Source: Pseudomonadaceae bacterium UBA5811
GTDB lineage: Bacteria; Pseudomonadota; Gammaproteobacteria; Pseudomonadales; Pseudomonadaceae
Length of the DNA stretch: 7,978 nt
Direction of reading: 5' to 3'
Assembly (NCBI GenBank): GCA_002417905.1
Contig: DIDB01000160.1
Span: forward strand, 1 to 7,978
Part shown: one piece after another, positions 1 to 6,648 of the stretch
Position numbering within the stretch: position 1 is the stretch's first letter
How the letters are laid out: each line of letters opens with the position of its first letter
Made by a program: the position numbers and the translations under genes
Notes under the pieces: model-generated
The model's database searches: none
The model's input: only the letters and a program-made list of their open reading frames with translations
What the model was told of the DNA's origin: nothing

Positions 1-1
1 G

Positions 2-337
2 GCCGGCTGGGGCCTGATTGCCCTGGGCCTGGCGCTGGCCGGCTGGACGGTCTGGCAGATGCTGCGCCAGCGCACCACCCTCAACCCCTACGGCACCCCG
101 GCCAGACTGTTGCAGGAAGGGCCATTCCGCCTGTCGCGCAATCCGGTCTATCTGGCTGACACCCTGATCTACAGCGGTATCGGCCTGCTGCTGGCCAGCC
201 TCTGGCCCTGGCTGCTGCTGCCACTACTGATTCTCTGCATGAACCGGGCCGTCATCCAGCATGAGGAGCAGCTGCTGAAAGGGCTGTTTGGTAATGACTA
301 CCAGGCCTATGCCCGCCGGGTCCGCCGCTGGATCTGA
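2..337 (+). CDS. Membrane methyltransferase of the PEMT/ICMT type, 3' part only
   Basis: The gene enters from the left edge; the reading frame is open from base 2, so about 111 C-terminal residues are visible and the true start lies outside. The visible part has a hydrophobic helix (GWGLIALGLALAGW), a linker with the family-typical TTLNPYGTPARLL, then GPFRLSRNPVYLAD, which matches the conserved GPyryxRNPxYl signature of the isoprenylcysteine carboxyl methyltransferase / phospholipid methyltransferase superfamily. A long double membrane segment (IYSGIGLLLASLWPWLLLPLLIL) follows. The tail has HEEQLLKGLFGNDYQAYARRVRRWI, the typical EE-L-FG-Y-Y-RRW ending that helps form the S-adenosylmethionine pocket. 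In bacteria the substrate of such proteins is rarely known, so none is assigned. It ends 180 bases before mosB with no obvious terminator, and nothing links the two functionally. Confidence 0.8.
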   Translation, partial: AGWGLIALGLALAGWTVWQMLRQRTTLNPYGTPARLLQEGPFRLSRNPVYLADTLIYSGIGLLLASLWPWLLLPLLILCMNRAVIQHEEQLLKGLFGNDYQAYARRVRRWI

Positions 338-352
338 GCCGGACCTGCCCGC

Positions 353-368
353 GTTTTATGTATAAAAC
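353..368. promoter_or_regulatory. AT-rich palindrome upstream of mosBA (candidate operator)
   Basis: GTTTTATGTATAAAAC has two perfect 7-base arms (GTTTTAT / ATAAAAC) around a 2-base centre, in an otherwise GC-rich region. It lies 16 bases after the stop of the preceding gene and about 150 bases before the mosB start. Its size and symmetry suit a dimeric repressor or activator. ModE would be the attractive candidate for a molybdenum gene, but the half-sites are closer together than in the enterobacterial ModE box, so the regulator is left open. It could also be a chance AT-rich dyad. Confidence 0.35.
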
Positions 369-397
369 CCACTATTGATAAGGGGGCTTTCCTGTGG

Positions 398-426
398 TTC
401 TTAAGCGATAAGTATTTAACTATCCT
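398..426 (+). promoter_or_regulatory. Possible sigma-70-type promoter for mosBA
   Basis: Within the AT-rich stretch after the preceding gene, TTCTTA (398-403) and TATCCT (421-426) are 17 bases apart and resemble -35 and -10 hexamers (3/6 and 4/6 matches). An alternative -35, TTGATA at 375-380, has no good -10 at normal spacing. The match is weak, but this is the only low-GC patch before mosB. It would give a 5' leader of roughly 85 bases containing short GC-rich hairpins, for example CCCGG/CCGGG arms at 469-483. Confidence 0.3.
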
Positions 427-517
427 GTTCATCAGGCCGAAGCCTTCCTGGCCGTAACCCGGCAGGCGCCCGGTATGGCCGGGGCCGGTGGCAATCTACT
501 GATAACAAGGAGTCATT

Positions 518-1330
518 ATGGCCAACTCGACTGCGGAGCTTGAAGCGCTCCTCATGCAGCGCTCGCTGACCGACCCGCAACTGCTGGCAGCCGCAGAACA
601 GGCTGCCGACTTCCGCATCCTGCCCGACGCCACCGTGCTCAAGATCGGTGGCCAGAGCGTTATTGACCGGGGCCGCTCCGGCCTGTATCCGCTGGTCAAC
701 GAACTGGCCGAAGCCCGCAAGACGCACCAGATGCTGATTGGCACCGGAGCCGGCACCCGGGCCCGCCACCTGTACTCCATCGCCGCAGAACTGGGCCTGC
801 CAGCCGGTATGCTGGCCCAGCTGGGCTCCTCGGTAGCCGACCAGAACGCGGCCATCCTCGGCCAGCTGCTGGCCAATGAAGGGATTCCGGTGGTCAGCGG
901 CGCCGGCCTGGCGGCGGTGCCGCTGTCGCTGGCCGAGGTCAATGCGGTCATTTTCAGCGGCATGCCGCCCTACAAGCTGTGGATGCGGCCGGCAGCCGAA
1001 GGGGTCATCCCGCCCTACCGGACAGACGCCGGCTGCTTCCTGATGGCCGAGCAGTTTGGCTGCAAGCGGATGATCTATGTGAAGGATGAAAACGGCCTGT
1101 ACACCGCCAACCCGAAAACCTCGAAAAATGCCGCATTCATTCCGCAGATTTCGGTGGACGAGATGAAAGCCCGTGGCCTGCATGACTCCATCCTGGAGTT
1201 CCCGGTCCTGGACCTGCTGCAGTCAGCCCGGCACATCCGGGAAGTCCAGGTCATCAACGGCCTGGTTCCCGGCAACCTGACCCGCGCCCTGGCCGGCGAG
1301 CACGTCGGCACCCTGATCACTGCGAGCTGA
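518..1330 (+). CDS. mosB: Molybdenum storage protein, beta subunit
   Basis: This is the beta subunit of MoSto, a cytoplasmic (alpha-beta)3 cage that uses ATP to load molybdate or tungstate and stores it as polyoxometalate clusters. The 270-residue product has the length I recall for Azotobacter vinelandii MosB and reads collinearly with it, from the MANSTAELE start to the [11 protein letters not shown] end. The fold is that of amino acid kinases, close to UMP kinase: a first glycine loop KIGG (42-45), a second glycine-rich loop [10 protein letters not shown] (75-84), [10 protein letters not shown] (102-111), the [23 protein letters not shown] segment facing the cage interior (150-172) and [12 protein letters not shown] near the nucleotide site (188-199). 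A clear ribosome binding site, AAGGAG at 507-512, sits 5 bases before the ATG and fixes the start. mosA follows after 11 bases, so the two are translated from one message. The assignment is by recognition of the conserved segments, not by alignment. Confidence 0.95.
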   Translation: MANSTAELEALLMQRSLTDPQLLAAAEQAADFRILPDATVLKIGGQSVIDRGRSGLYPLVNELAEARKTHQMLIGTGAGTRARHLYSIAAELGLPAGMLAQLGSSVADQNAAILGQLLANEGIPVVSGAGLAAVPLSLAEVNAVIFSGMPPYKLWMRPAAEGVIPPYRTDAGCFLMAEQFGCKRMIYVKDENGLYTANPKTSKNAAFIPQISVDEMKARGLHDSILEFPVLDLLQSARHIREVQVINGLVPGNLTRALAGEHVGTLITAS

Positions 1331-1341
1331 GGCTTACTGCC

Positions 1342-2151
1342 ATGACGACCAATACCATCAAGCATGTCCTCTCTCCTCTCGCCCGGCAGACCCTGCAGGA
1401 CAGTGACCTGACCCGGCCGGTGGCCGACCGCCAGCCCATCCGCCTGCTGCCCTGGCTGCAGATCATCAAGGTCGGTGGCCGCCTGATTGACCGGGGCCCG
1501 GAAGCCATCCTGCCGCTGGTTGACGAGCTGCGCCAGCTGCTGCCTGAACACCGCCTGCTGATCCTGACCGGCGCCGGTATCCGGGCCCGCCACGTCTACA
1601 GCGTCGGACTGGATCTTGGCCTGCCAGTGGGCTCGCTGGCACCGCTGGCGGCCAGCGAAGCCGGCCAGAACGGCCATATCCTTGCAGCGATGCTGGCCGC
1701 CGACGGCGTCTCCTACGTAGAGCACCCTACGGTAGCCGACCAGCTGGCCATCCACCTGAGCGCCGCCCGGGCCGTGGTGGGCAGCGCCTTCCCGCCCTAC
1801 CACCATCACGAATTTCCGGGTTCGCGCATCCCGACCCACCGGGCGGATACCGGCGCCTTCCTGCTGGCCGATGCCCTGGGGGCGGCCGGCCTGACCATCG
1901 TCGAGGATGTGGATGGCGTCTACAGCGATGACCCGAACGGGCCGGAGGCCGGCAAGGCCCGGTTCCTGGCCGAGGCGACAGCGGCCAGCCTGCTGGAATC
2001 CGGTGCTCCGCTGCCCGTAGACCGGGCCTTCCTTGAGGTTATGGCCAATGCCTCCAGTATCCGCCAGGTCCAGGTGGTCAACGGCCTGGTGCCGGGCCGT
2101 ATCACCGCAGCCCTGCGCGGCGAGCACGTAGGCACCCTGATCCGCGCCTGA
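1342..2151 (+). CDS. mosA: Molybdenum storage protein, alpha subunit
   Basis: This is the alpha partner of MosB in the MoSto cage. The 269-residue product follows the Azotobacter MosA pattern: [15 protein letters not shown] at the N-terminus, [18 protein letters not shown] with the first glycine loop (43-47), [10 protein letters not shown] (75-84), [47 protein letters not shown] and [15 protein letters not shown]. Residues equivalent to those reported as polyoxomolybdate ligands or pocket residues in MosA (Glu129, Gln136, His140, His156, as I recall the numbering) appear conserved here as E127, Q134, H138 and H154, within an intact HHH triplet (154-156). This suggests a functional store. The C-terminus stops at LIRA, a few residues shorter than the Azotobacter protein. 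A GAGG sequence overlapping the mosB stop (about 1329-1332) lies 9 bases before the ATG and serves as ribosome binding site. The paralogous subunits end in closely similar stretches (QVVNGLVPG...GEHVGTLI), which points to an old tandem duplication. Confidence 0.95.
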   Translation: MTTNTIKHVLSPLARQTLQDSDLTRPVADRQPIRLLPWLQIIKVGGRLIDRGPEAILPLVDELRQLLPEHRLLILTGAGIRARHVYSVGLDLGLPVGSLAPLAASEAGQNGHILAAMLAADGVSYVEHPTVADQLAIHLSAARAVVGSAFPPYHHHEFPGSRIPTHRADTGAFLLADALGAAGLTIVEDVDGVYSDDPNGPEAGKARFLAEATAASLLESGAPLPVDRAFLEVMANASSIRQVQVVNGLVPGRITAALRGEHVGTLIRA

Positions 2152-2157
2152 CCCGTT

Positions 2158-2182
2158 GTGGCCACCCGGGCGGGGTGGCCAC
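2158..2182 (+). terminator. Hairpin closing the mosBA operon
   Basis: Seven bases after the mosA stop, GTGGCCACCC (2158-2167) and GGGTGGCCAC (2173-2182) form a perfect 10-bp GC-rich stem with a 5-base loop. No T-run follows (the next bases are ATATCC), so it is not a canonical intrinsic terminator. It may act as a weak terminator or as a 3' stabiliser of the mos message. Its position at the end of the operon supports the role. Confidence 0.6.
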
Positions 2183-2239
2183 ATATCCGGCCCGGCCAGG
2201 CTACAGTACAGCCTCTAGCGTAACTGGCCGGCCCTGCCC

Positions 2240-3160
2240 ATGATCATCCGTGACCGAAGCAATCCGTTCCTGCTGCTGTTTGCCTGGCAAGGCACCATCC
2301 TGCCTGCCGTTCTGCCGGCTCTGGCCGTCATCTTTGTGCTTTCGCTCCTGCTGGACCAGCTGTCCGCCCAGGGCATTATCCAGCGGCCCGGCCTGCCGGC
2401 CGCCAGCATCAGCATTTTTGGCCTGATCCTGTCAATTTTCATGGTATTCAGGAACTCGGCCTGCCATGAGCGCTGGTGGGAGGGCCGGAAACTCTGGGGG
2501 GCACTGATAGCCAACGCCCGGCATCTGGCCCGGGATAGCCATCTCCTGCCCGCTGCCGCCCGCGAATGCCTGCTGTACCAGGTCATCCTGTTTACCCGGC
2601 TGCTGCGGGACCGGCTGCGCTACCAGACCGCCCATCCCGGCCGGCTGCCCGAATACGCCGATCCTGAGCTGCCTGCCGGGACCAGTGTGACGGATCTGGA
2701 CAAACGCCTCAATCCGCCCCAGCACGTTCTGGAGCACATCCAGAAAAATCTGGTACGGAGGCTTGAGCAGAGCCAGCTCAGCGACATTCTGTACATGACC
2801 CTGAACCGTCACCTTGTCGAACTGGGCAATATCCAGGCCGGCTGCGACCGGATCGCCAGCACACCCCTGCCCTTTTCCTACTCGGTACTGCTGCACCGGA
2901 GCGTATACGCGTTCTGCCTGATCCTGCCCTTCGTGCTGGAAGGCAGCACAGGGTTCTGGACGCCCTTTCTGGCCTGCCTGATCGCCTATATGTTTCTGGG
3001 ACTGGATGCGCTGGGCAGCCAGCTGGAGGAGCCCTTTGGCACGGATGCCAATGATCTGCCGCTGGACTTTATCGTGCGGCTGGTCGAGCGGGAGCTGCTG
3101 GATTCGCTGGGCAAACCGCTGCCTCCGGCCATTCCGGTCCACAACAGCCAGCTACCCTGA
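2240..3160 (+). CDS. Bestrophin-family ion channel (UPF0187 / YneE type)
   Basis: The 306-residue product has the usual length and layout of bacterial bestrophins, inner-membrane homopentameric channels. The signatures are present in order: a first membrane segment after an RSNPFLLLFAWQG start (about 10-40); a pore-lining helix ISIFGLILSIFMVFRNSA (57-74) running into CHERWWEGRKLWG (75-87), the FRN-RwWE-R-LWG family motif; a soluble middle with CDRIASTPLPFSYSVLLHR (202-220); membrane segments at about 222-256; and EEPFGTDANDLPLD (263-276), the acidic bestrophin C-terminal motif. L62, I66 and F70 occupy the positions given for the hydrophobic neck of the Klebsiella homologue, if numbering carries over. 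The Klebsiella protein is reported to be cation-selective and animal bestrophins pass anions, so ion preference is not assigned. The start has no good ribosome binding site, but an in-frame TAG lies 24 bases upstream and the next in-frame Met is residue 68. TACAGT (2202-2207) is the only -10-like sequence upstream and has no matching -35. Confidence 0.9.
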   Translation: MIIRDRSNPFLLLFAWQGTILPAVLPALAVIFVLSLLLDQLSAQGIIQRPGLPAASISIFGLILSIFMVFRNSACHERWWEGRKLWGALIANARHLARDSHLLPAAARECLLYQVILFTRLLRDRLRYQTAHPGRLPEYADPELPAGTSVTDLDKRLNPPQHVLEHIQKNLVRRLEQSQLSDILYMTLNRHLVELGNIQAGCDRIASTPLPFSYSVLLHRSVYAFCLILPFVLEGSTGFWTPFLACLIAYMFLGLDALGSQLEEPFGTDANDLPLDFIVRLVERELLDSLGKPLPPAIPVHNSQLP

Positions 3161-3169
3161 TCCTGCCGC

Positions 3170-4516
3170 TTAAAACGAATAGGTCACGATCAGCCGGTTG
3201 TAAGTAAAGTGCCGGTTGCCCGGATTCAGGTTGTTTTTTCCGCCGCTGGAACGCTCCCAGCGGTTGCGCAGGCTGAGGCCATTCAGGGTACGGCCCCATA
3301 ACTCGTTGAAATTAAAAATCAGGTCGCCATAAAGATCATGGCTTTCTCCATAATTCTGGGTGTTATAGCGGGCATAGGCTCCCATCACCTGCAGATGCCG
3401 GTTGAACAGGTCATAGGTCAGTTTGGTTTTCCAGGCGTTGCCCGGCCCCATTTCCACCAGCCCCCGGATCATGGAGGTGGTATAGAGCGGATCACTGGCA
3501 TACCCCACGGTATAGGGCGAAATCAGTGCGCCGCCCCCAACGGCATGCTCCTGGGCAATCTTGTTGTAGGCCACGTCGATCCGCCCATTGGGAATCAGCA
3601 GCCCCAGATCCACCCCCCAGGCCCGGCTTTTGACCTGGCTGCCGCTGACCCGGTTAATGGCCACCTCCGGACCGGTCAGCCGGTTGTGGGTGCCGCTGGT
3701 TTCATAGGCAAACTGGGCACCGAGTACCGGATCAAAGCCCGTGCCGGTCCTGAAGGTGTAGCTGCCGTCGAGATAACTCAGCCGGCCAAAATTCTGGAAG
3801 TCGTAATACCAGCCCCGCGCCTTCAGGCCATCATGGGCATAGCTGACTCCGACTGCATAGGTTCCTCCCGCGCTTCGGGCATCCCCGGACAGCTTGTTGG
3901 CGCCGCCATACAGCTGGTTGCCCCGGTAATTGGCCGGATAATACAGGTTGTCATCGTGGTAGCCACTGGAGACCCGGCTGCGCCAGGAAAAGCTGCGGAT
4001 CAGGCTGATATCCAGATTTTTGACCGGACTGACTGTCAAAGACAGCGCCGAATAGGACGCTGGCACAATGCGGATATCGCTCCGGGACATCCAGGGCGTA
4101 TCCAGATACTGCAGCCCGCCCCGGAAGGTCATCCACTGGTTTTTATATTGCAGATAGCCCTGGGTCACCGCGTTTAAATAAGACTTGGTCCCCATCAGCG
4201 TGGTATCCACCCGTTTCGGGTTGTGATCCCTTGAGCCCAGATCACTGACCGTCGCCAGTGAGGTGGCCAGACTGAAGCCGTTCAGCGAGGCCGTGGTACC
4301 GTCCAGCAGCAGGGCCCCGGCCAGCGCATGGGAACTGGGGTGAGACGGATTGCTGTCCCCGTAACTCCGGTTGAAGTCATACAGGCGCAGCTGCCCGCCC
4401 AGATGGCCTTTCAGGAAAAAATCCTGAAGATTATCGACACCGGCCTCGTCGGCTTTCAGAGGCAGGGAAACACCGGCCAGCACAACGATCAGGCCACGGT
4501 AAATGCAGCGTTTCAA
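3170..4516 (-). CDS. OprD-family outer-membrane porin
   Basis: The 448-residue product is a substrate-selective beta-barrel porin of the Pseudomonas OprD/OpdK family. A signal peptide is evident: basic MKRCIYRG, hydrophobic LIVVLAGVSLPL, and a likely cut after LKA (residue 22). The mature part opens with DNLQDFFLKGHLGGQLRLYDFNR (28-50), a form of the typical OprD N-terminal strand. It contains QYLDTPWMSRSDIRIVP (136-152) and the strongly conserved SDPLYTTSMIRGLVEMGPGNAWK (341-363). It ends in alternating hydrophobic residues with terminal Phe (LIVTYSF), the signal for outer-membrane insertion. Length agrees with the family. Relatives take up basic amino acids or aromatic and carboxylic acids; the substrate here cannot be told. 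The gene converges on the bestrophin gene with a 9-base gap and no terminator between them. GGGA at 4521-4524 (minus-strand reading) is a modest ribosome binding site. Its own promoter region carries a nested dyad, so it is probably transcribed apart from the cyclase gene upstream. Confidence 0.92.
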   Translation of the reverse strand: MKRCIYRGLIVVLAGVSLPLKADEAGVDNLQDFFLKGHLGGQLRLYDFNRSYGDSNPSHPSSHALAGALLLDGTTASLNGFSLATSLATVSDLGSRDHNPKRVDTTLMGTKSYLNAVTQGYLQYKNQWMTFRGGLQYLDTPWMSRSDIRIVPASYSALSLTVSPVKNLDISLIRSFSWRSRVSSGYHDDNLYYPANYRGNQLYGGANKLSGDARSAGGTYAVGVSYAHDGLKARGWYYDFQNFGRLSYLDGSYTFRTGTGFDPVLGAQFAYETSGTHNRLTGPEVAINRVSGSQVKSRAWGVDLGLLIPNGRIDVAYNKIAQEHAVGGGALISPYTVGYASDPLYTTSMIRGLVEMGPGNAWKTKLTYDLFNRHLQVMGAYARYNTQNYGESHDLYGDLIFNFNELWGRTLNGLSLRNRWERSSGGKNNLNPGNRHFTYNRLIVTYSF

Positions 4517-4530
4517 TGGGCGATCCCGAA

Positions 4531-4573
4531 TTGTTAGAAATTTATGACAACTTGTATCAAATTATTTCTACAA
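4531..4573 (-). promoter_or_regulatory. Nested AT-rich dyad in the porin promoter region
   Basis: The 144-base gap before the porin gene contains two overlapping inverted repeats. The inner one (4539-4563) has arms AATTT and AAATT with an inner ACAA/TTGT pair around one central base. The outer one pairs TAGAAAT (4535-4541) with ATTTCTA (4564-4570), extended by TTG and CAA with one unmatched base. On the minus strand TTGATA (4560-4555) could be a -35 box, but no strong -10 follows at standard spacing, so an activator is plausible. The dyad begins 15 bases upstream of the porin start codon. Confidence 0.45.
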
Positions 4574-4633
4574 CTCAGAAGCACTGTGACGAAAAGATGA
4601 ATTGACTGCCCGGAATCAACACCGGTTTTTCTA

Positions 4634-4650
4634 GCCCGGAGTGACCGGGC
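4634..4650 (-). terminator. Hairpin after the diguanylate cyclase gene
   Basis: Eleven bases past the stop codon of the cyclase gene, GCCCGG and CCGGGC form a 6-bp stem with a 5-base loop. On the transcribed (minus) side it is followed by TAGAAAAA, not a U-run, so termination by this element alone would be weak. It may be a 3' end stabiliser or a partial terminator separating the cyclase from the porin. Confidence 0.4.
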
Positions 4651-4660
4651 CAGAACAGGC

Positions 4661-6607
4661 TCAGCTGACGCTGCAGACCCGGTTACGACCCGTCTGCTTG
4701 GCCTGGTACAGTGCCCGGTCAGCCAGGCCCAGCAGATTGTCCAGGCTGGCCAGCGAATCCGAGGCCAGCAGGCTGACCACCCCAACCGAGACGGTAATAC
4801 GGATCTGCTGCGGCTCCTCCGGCGTCATCACCCGGGCTGACTCCACCGCCAGCCGCAGCCGCTCGGAAACCCGCATGGCCTGGTGCAGGTCCGTTTCCGG
4901 CAGCAGGATGGCAAATTCCTCCCCGCCGATCCGCCCGACCAGATCAATCTCCCGGAGCGAATTCTGGAACACCCTGGCCAGCGCCTGCAGGACCAGATCA
5001 CCGGACTTGTGCCCATACTGGTCGTTAATGTGCTTAAAAAAGTCGATATCAACCATCAGCAGCGAGACTGGACTATGCGCCTTCCGGGTCCGGAGCAGCT
5101 CTTTCTCGGCAAACTCCATGAAATAGCGGCGATTGGCCAGCCCGGTGAGGTAATCCATATAGGCCCGGCTCTCCAGCTCCCTGCGGGCCTGGTCATGCTC
5201 GACCGCAATGGTAGCCAGATTGGCCGCCTGGCGGATGCGTACCAGATCAGCCTCATCCGGTGAGCAGGGCACCGCATGATAAATGGCAAAGGTCCCCAGC
5301 AGACGGCCATCACTGGCAAAAAAGGGCTCGGACCAGCAGGCCGCCAGACCGGCCATCCGGGCCATGCCCCGGTAGCTGGCCCAGCGGGGATCCGTGGCTA
5401 TGTCGCTGACAATCACCCGCTCCCGCAGAAAAGCCGCTGTACCACAGGAACCCACGTTATTACCAATCGCGACCCCATCCACAGCCTGGTTGTAATCGGC
5501 CGGCAGACGGGGCGCCGCCCCCAGCCGCAGGTGGCGGCCATCCCGGTCCAGCAGCAGGATGGAACCAAAAACCTCCGGCCGCTCCTGCTCGATGGCCCGG
5601 ACAATATCCTCCAGGATTTCATGCAACGGCCGGCCGGCCGCAATCAGCTCCAGCGTATGCTCCCGGTTATGCTCATGCTGCTCGGCCTGCCAGCGTGCCG
5701 TGATGTCGGTAAAGCTGACCAGCCGCTGTTCATCCACCCAGGAAACGCTTTCCATCACCTGTCGTACCGTGCCATCCCGGCACAGGACAGAAAGTTCGAT
5801 ATCTGGCGGCCGGGTGCCTTTCAGGCGGGCCTCATCGCCCTGCCGGAGCCAGGGCGCAAACACCTGGCGCCGCTGCTCCGGATCGGGGTAGGCCAGCCGG
5901 TGCCAGGTGTCCAGAGTGGGCAGCTCTTCCAGCCGGTAACCAAACATCTCGGTGAACTTGCGGTTGACATACTGCATCCGGCCGTCCAGCCGGGAACAGG
6001 CAATGGCCACCGGCGACTGCTCCAGCAGGGTTTCCAGACTGTTCTGGCGGGAGCGGACTGCCGCCAGCTCCTGCCGGGACTGCTGCCGGGTACGCTGCAG
6101 CTCAAGACCCCGGGCGGCCAGCAGCTGTACCAGTCGCACATGGCAGTCGACAATACTTTCCACCACCTCCCGGGCAATAACCGGCAGTTTCTGGATGGCG
6201 GCCAGATAGGCCCCTTCCTCCAGCCCCAGCTGGCGGGCCTGGGCCCGGAAAAACGCCAGATCCGGCGTCACATAGAAAAACTGGCCCAGCACCAGGGTCC
6301 CCAGCCGCTGCCCTTCCAGCAGCACCGGCCGGGCAAACACGCCCAGCCCGTTGCGACAGTCCTGCTCGACGGTCCGGCCTGCGGCAATGGCAGCGGCAAT
6401 GTCCTGCTCGCTCTGCTCACAGTACACCGCGCCAAGCGGGCAACTGGCGTAAAACCGCTCGCACAGGTCCTGCCAGCCGGATTCGTACAGGATCATCCCT
6501 TCGGCATCCAGCAGCCGGTTAGCCACCCCGGTCGCCCGGTACAAGGACTGCATCACCTCCTGAAAATCTTTCAGGCTGACCAGATCGCCAAGAGCAAAAT
6601 GCATCAT
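4661..6607 (-). CDS. PocR-PAS-GAF-GGDEF diguanylate cyclase
   Basis: A soluble multidomain sensor that makes cyclic di-GMP from two GTP. Residue numbers follow the longest frame, from a GTG at 6613. Order: PocR-type sensory domain (about 10-165), with C51, C58, C65 and C86 and the GLGVFARPVLLEGQRLGTLVLGQF core; a helical linker (165-195); PAS (about 195-310, DGRMQYVNRKFTEMFGY); GAF (about 320-475, with DYNQAVDGVAIGNNVGSCGT and DIATDPRWASY); and GGDEF (about 485-645). Catalytic features look intact: DYLTGLANRR, metal Asp D522 in VDIDFFK, N530 and D539, GGEEF at 563-567, and an inhibitory I-site RxxD (R554-D557) five residues before it. No membrane segment is seen. The start is uncertain: GTG at 6613 has no good ribosome binding site, while ATG at 6607 or 6604 follows GGGTGG, and the ATG at 6604 has the best spacing. 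The gene begins 41 bases after the MFS gene on the same strand, so co-transcription is possible. Confidence 0.93.
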   Translation of the reverse strand: MMHFALGDLVSLKDFQEVMQSLYRATGVANRLLDAEGMILYESGWQDLCERFYASCPLGAVYCEQSEQDIAAAIAAGRTVEQDCRNGLGVFARPVLLEGQRLGTLVLGQFFYVTPDLAFFRAQARQLGLEEGAYLAAIQKLPVIAREVVESIVDCHVRLVQLLAARGLELQRTRQQSRQELAAVRSRQNSLETLLEQSPVAIACSRLDGRMQYVNRKFTEMFGYRLEELPTLDTWHRLAYPDPEQRRQVFAPWLRQGDEARLKGTRPPDIELSVLCRDGTVRQVMESVSWVDEQRLVSFTDITARWQAEQHEHNREHTLELIAAGRPLHEILEDIVRAIEQERPEVFGSILLLDRDGRHLRLGAAPRLPADYNQAVDGVAIGNNVGSCGTAAFLRERVIVSDIATDPRWASYRGMARMAGLAACWSEPFFASDGRLLGTFAIYHAVPCSPDEADLVRIRQAANLATIAVEHDQARRELESRAYMDYLTGLANRRYFMEFAEKELLRTRKAHSPVSLLMVDIDFFKHINDQYGHKSGDLVLQALARVFQNSLREIDLVGRIGGEEFAILLPETDLHQAMRVSERLRLAVESARVMTPEEPQQIRITVSVGVVSLLASDSLASLDNLLGLADRALYQAKQTGRNRVCSVS

Positions 6608-6622
6608 ATCCACCCATTAACC

Positions 6623-6638
6623 GGCCACTTTTGTGGCC
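6623..6638 (-). other. Small hairpin between the MFS and cyclase genes
   Basis: GGCCAC and GTGGCC form a 6-bp stem with a 4-base loop (AAAA on the minus strand) in the 41-base gap between the MFS stop and the cyclase start. There is no U-run after it. It may slow or partly end transcription, protect the upstream message, or sit just before the cyclase ribosome binding site and affect its translation. Confidence 0.35.
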
Positions 6639-6648
6639 ATATCCCTGT

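Noticed and set aside
338..430. A possible ModE box or FNR box in front of mosBA
   Set aside because: The palindrome at 353-368 lacks ModE-type half-site spacing, and TTGATAAGG near 375 has no ATCAA partner. Only a generic operator is claimed.
416..1183. A 255-codon open frame on the minus strand opposite mosB
   Set aside because: It is a shadow of mosB, with His/Gln/Gly/Arg-rich composition and no domain features.
1075..2184. A 369-codon open frame on the minus strand opposite mosA and the end of mosB
   Set aside because: It overlaps two securely identified genes on the other strand, its product resembles no family I know, and it lacks a ribosome binding site. It reflects GC-rich codon bias.
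3338..4177. A 279-codon plus-strand frame inside the porin gene
   Set aside because: It is antisense to the OprD-family porin. It has repeated Gly/Pro/Gln content and no initiation signal.
4571..4600. A CRP/Vfr site upstream of the porin gene
   Set aside because: Only one half-site (TGTGA) is present; the matching TCACA at 6-base spacing is missing.
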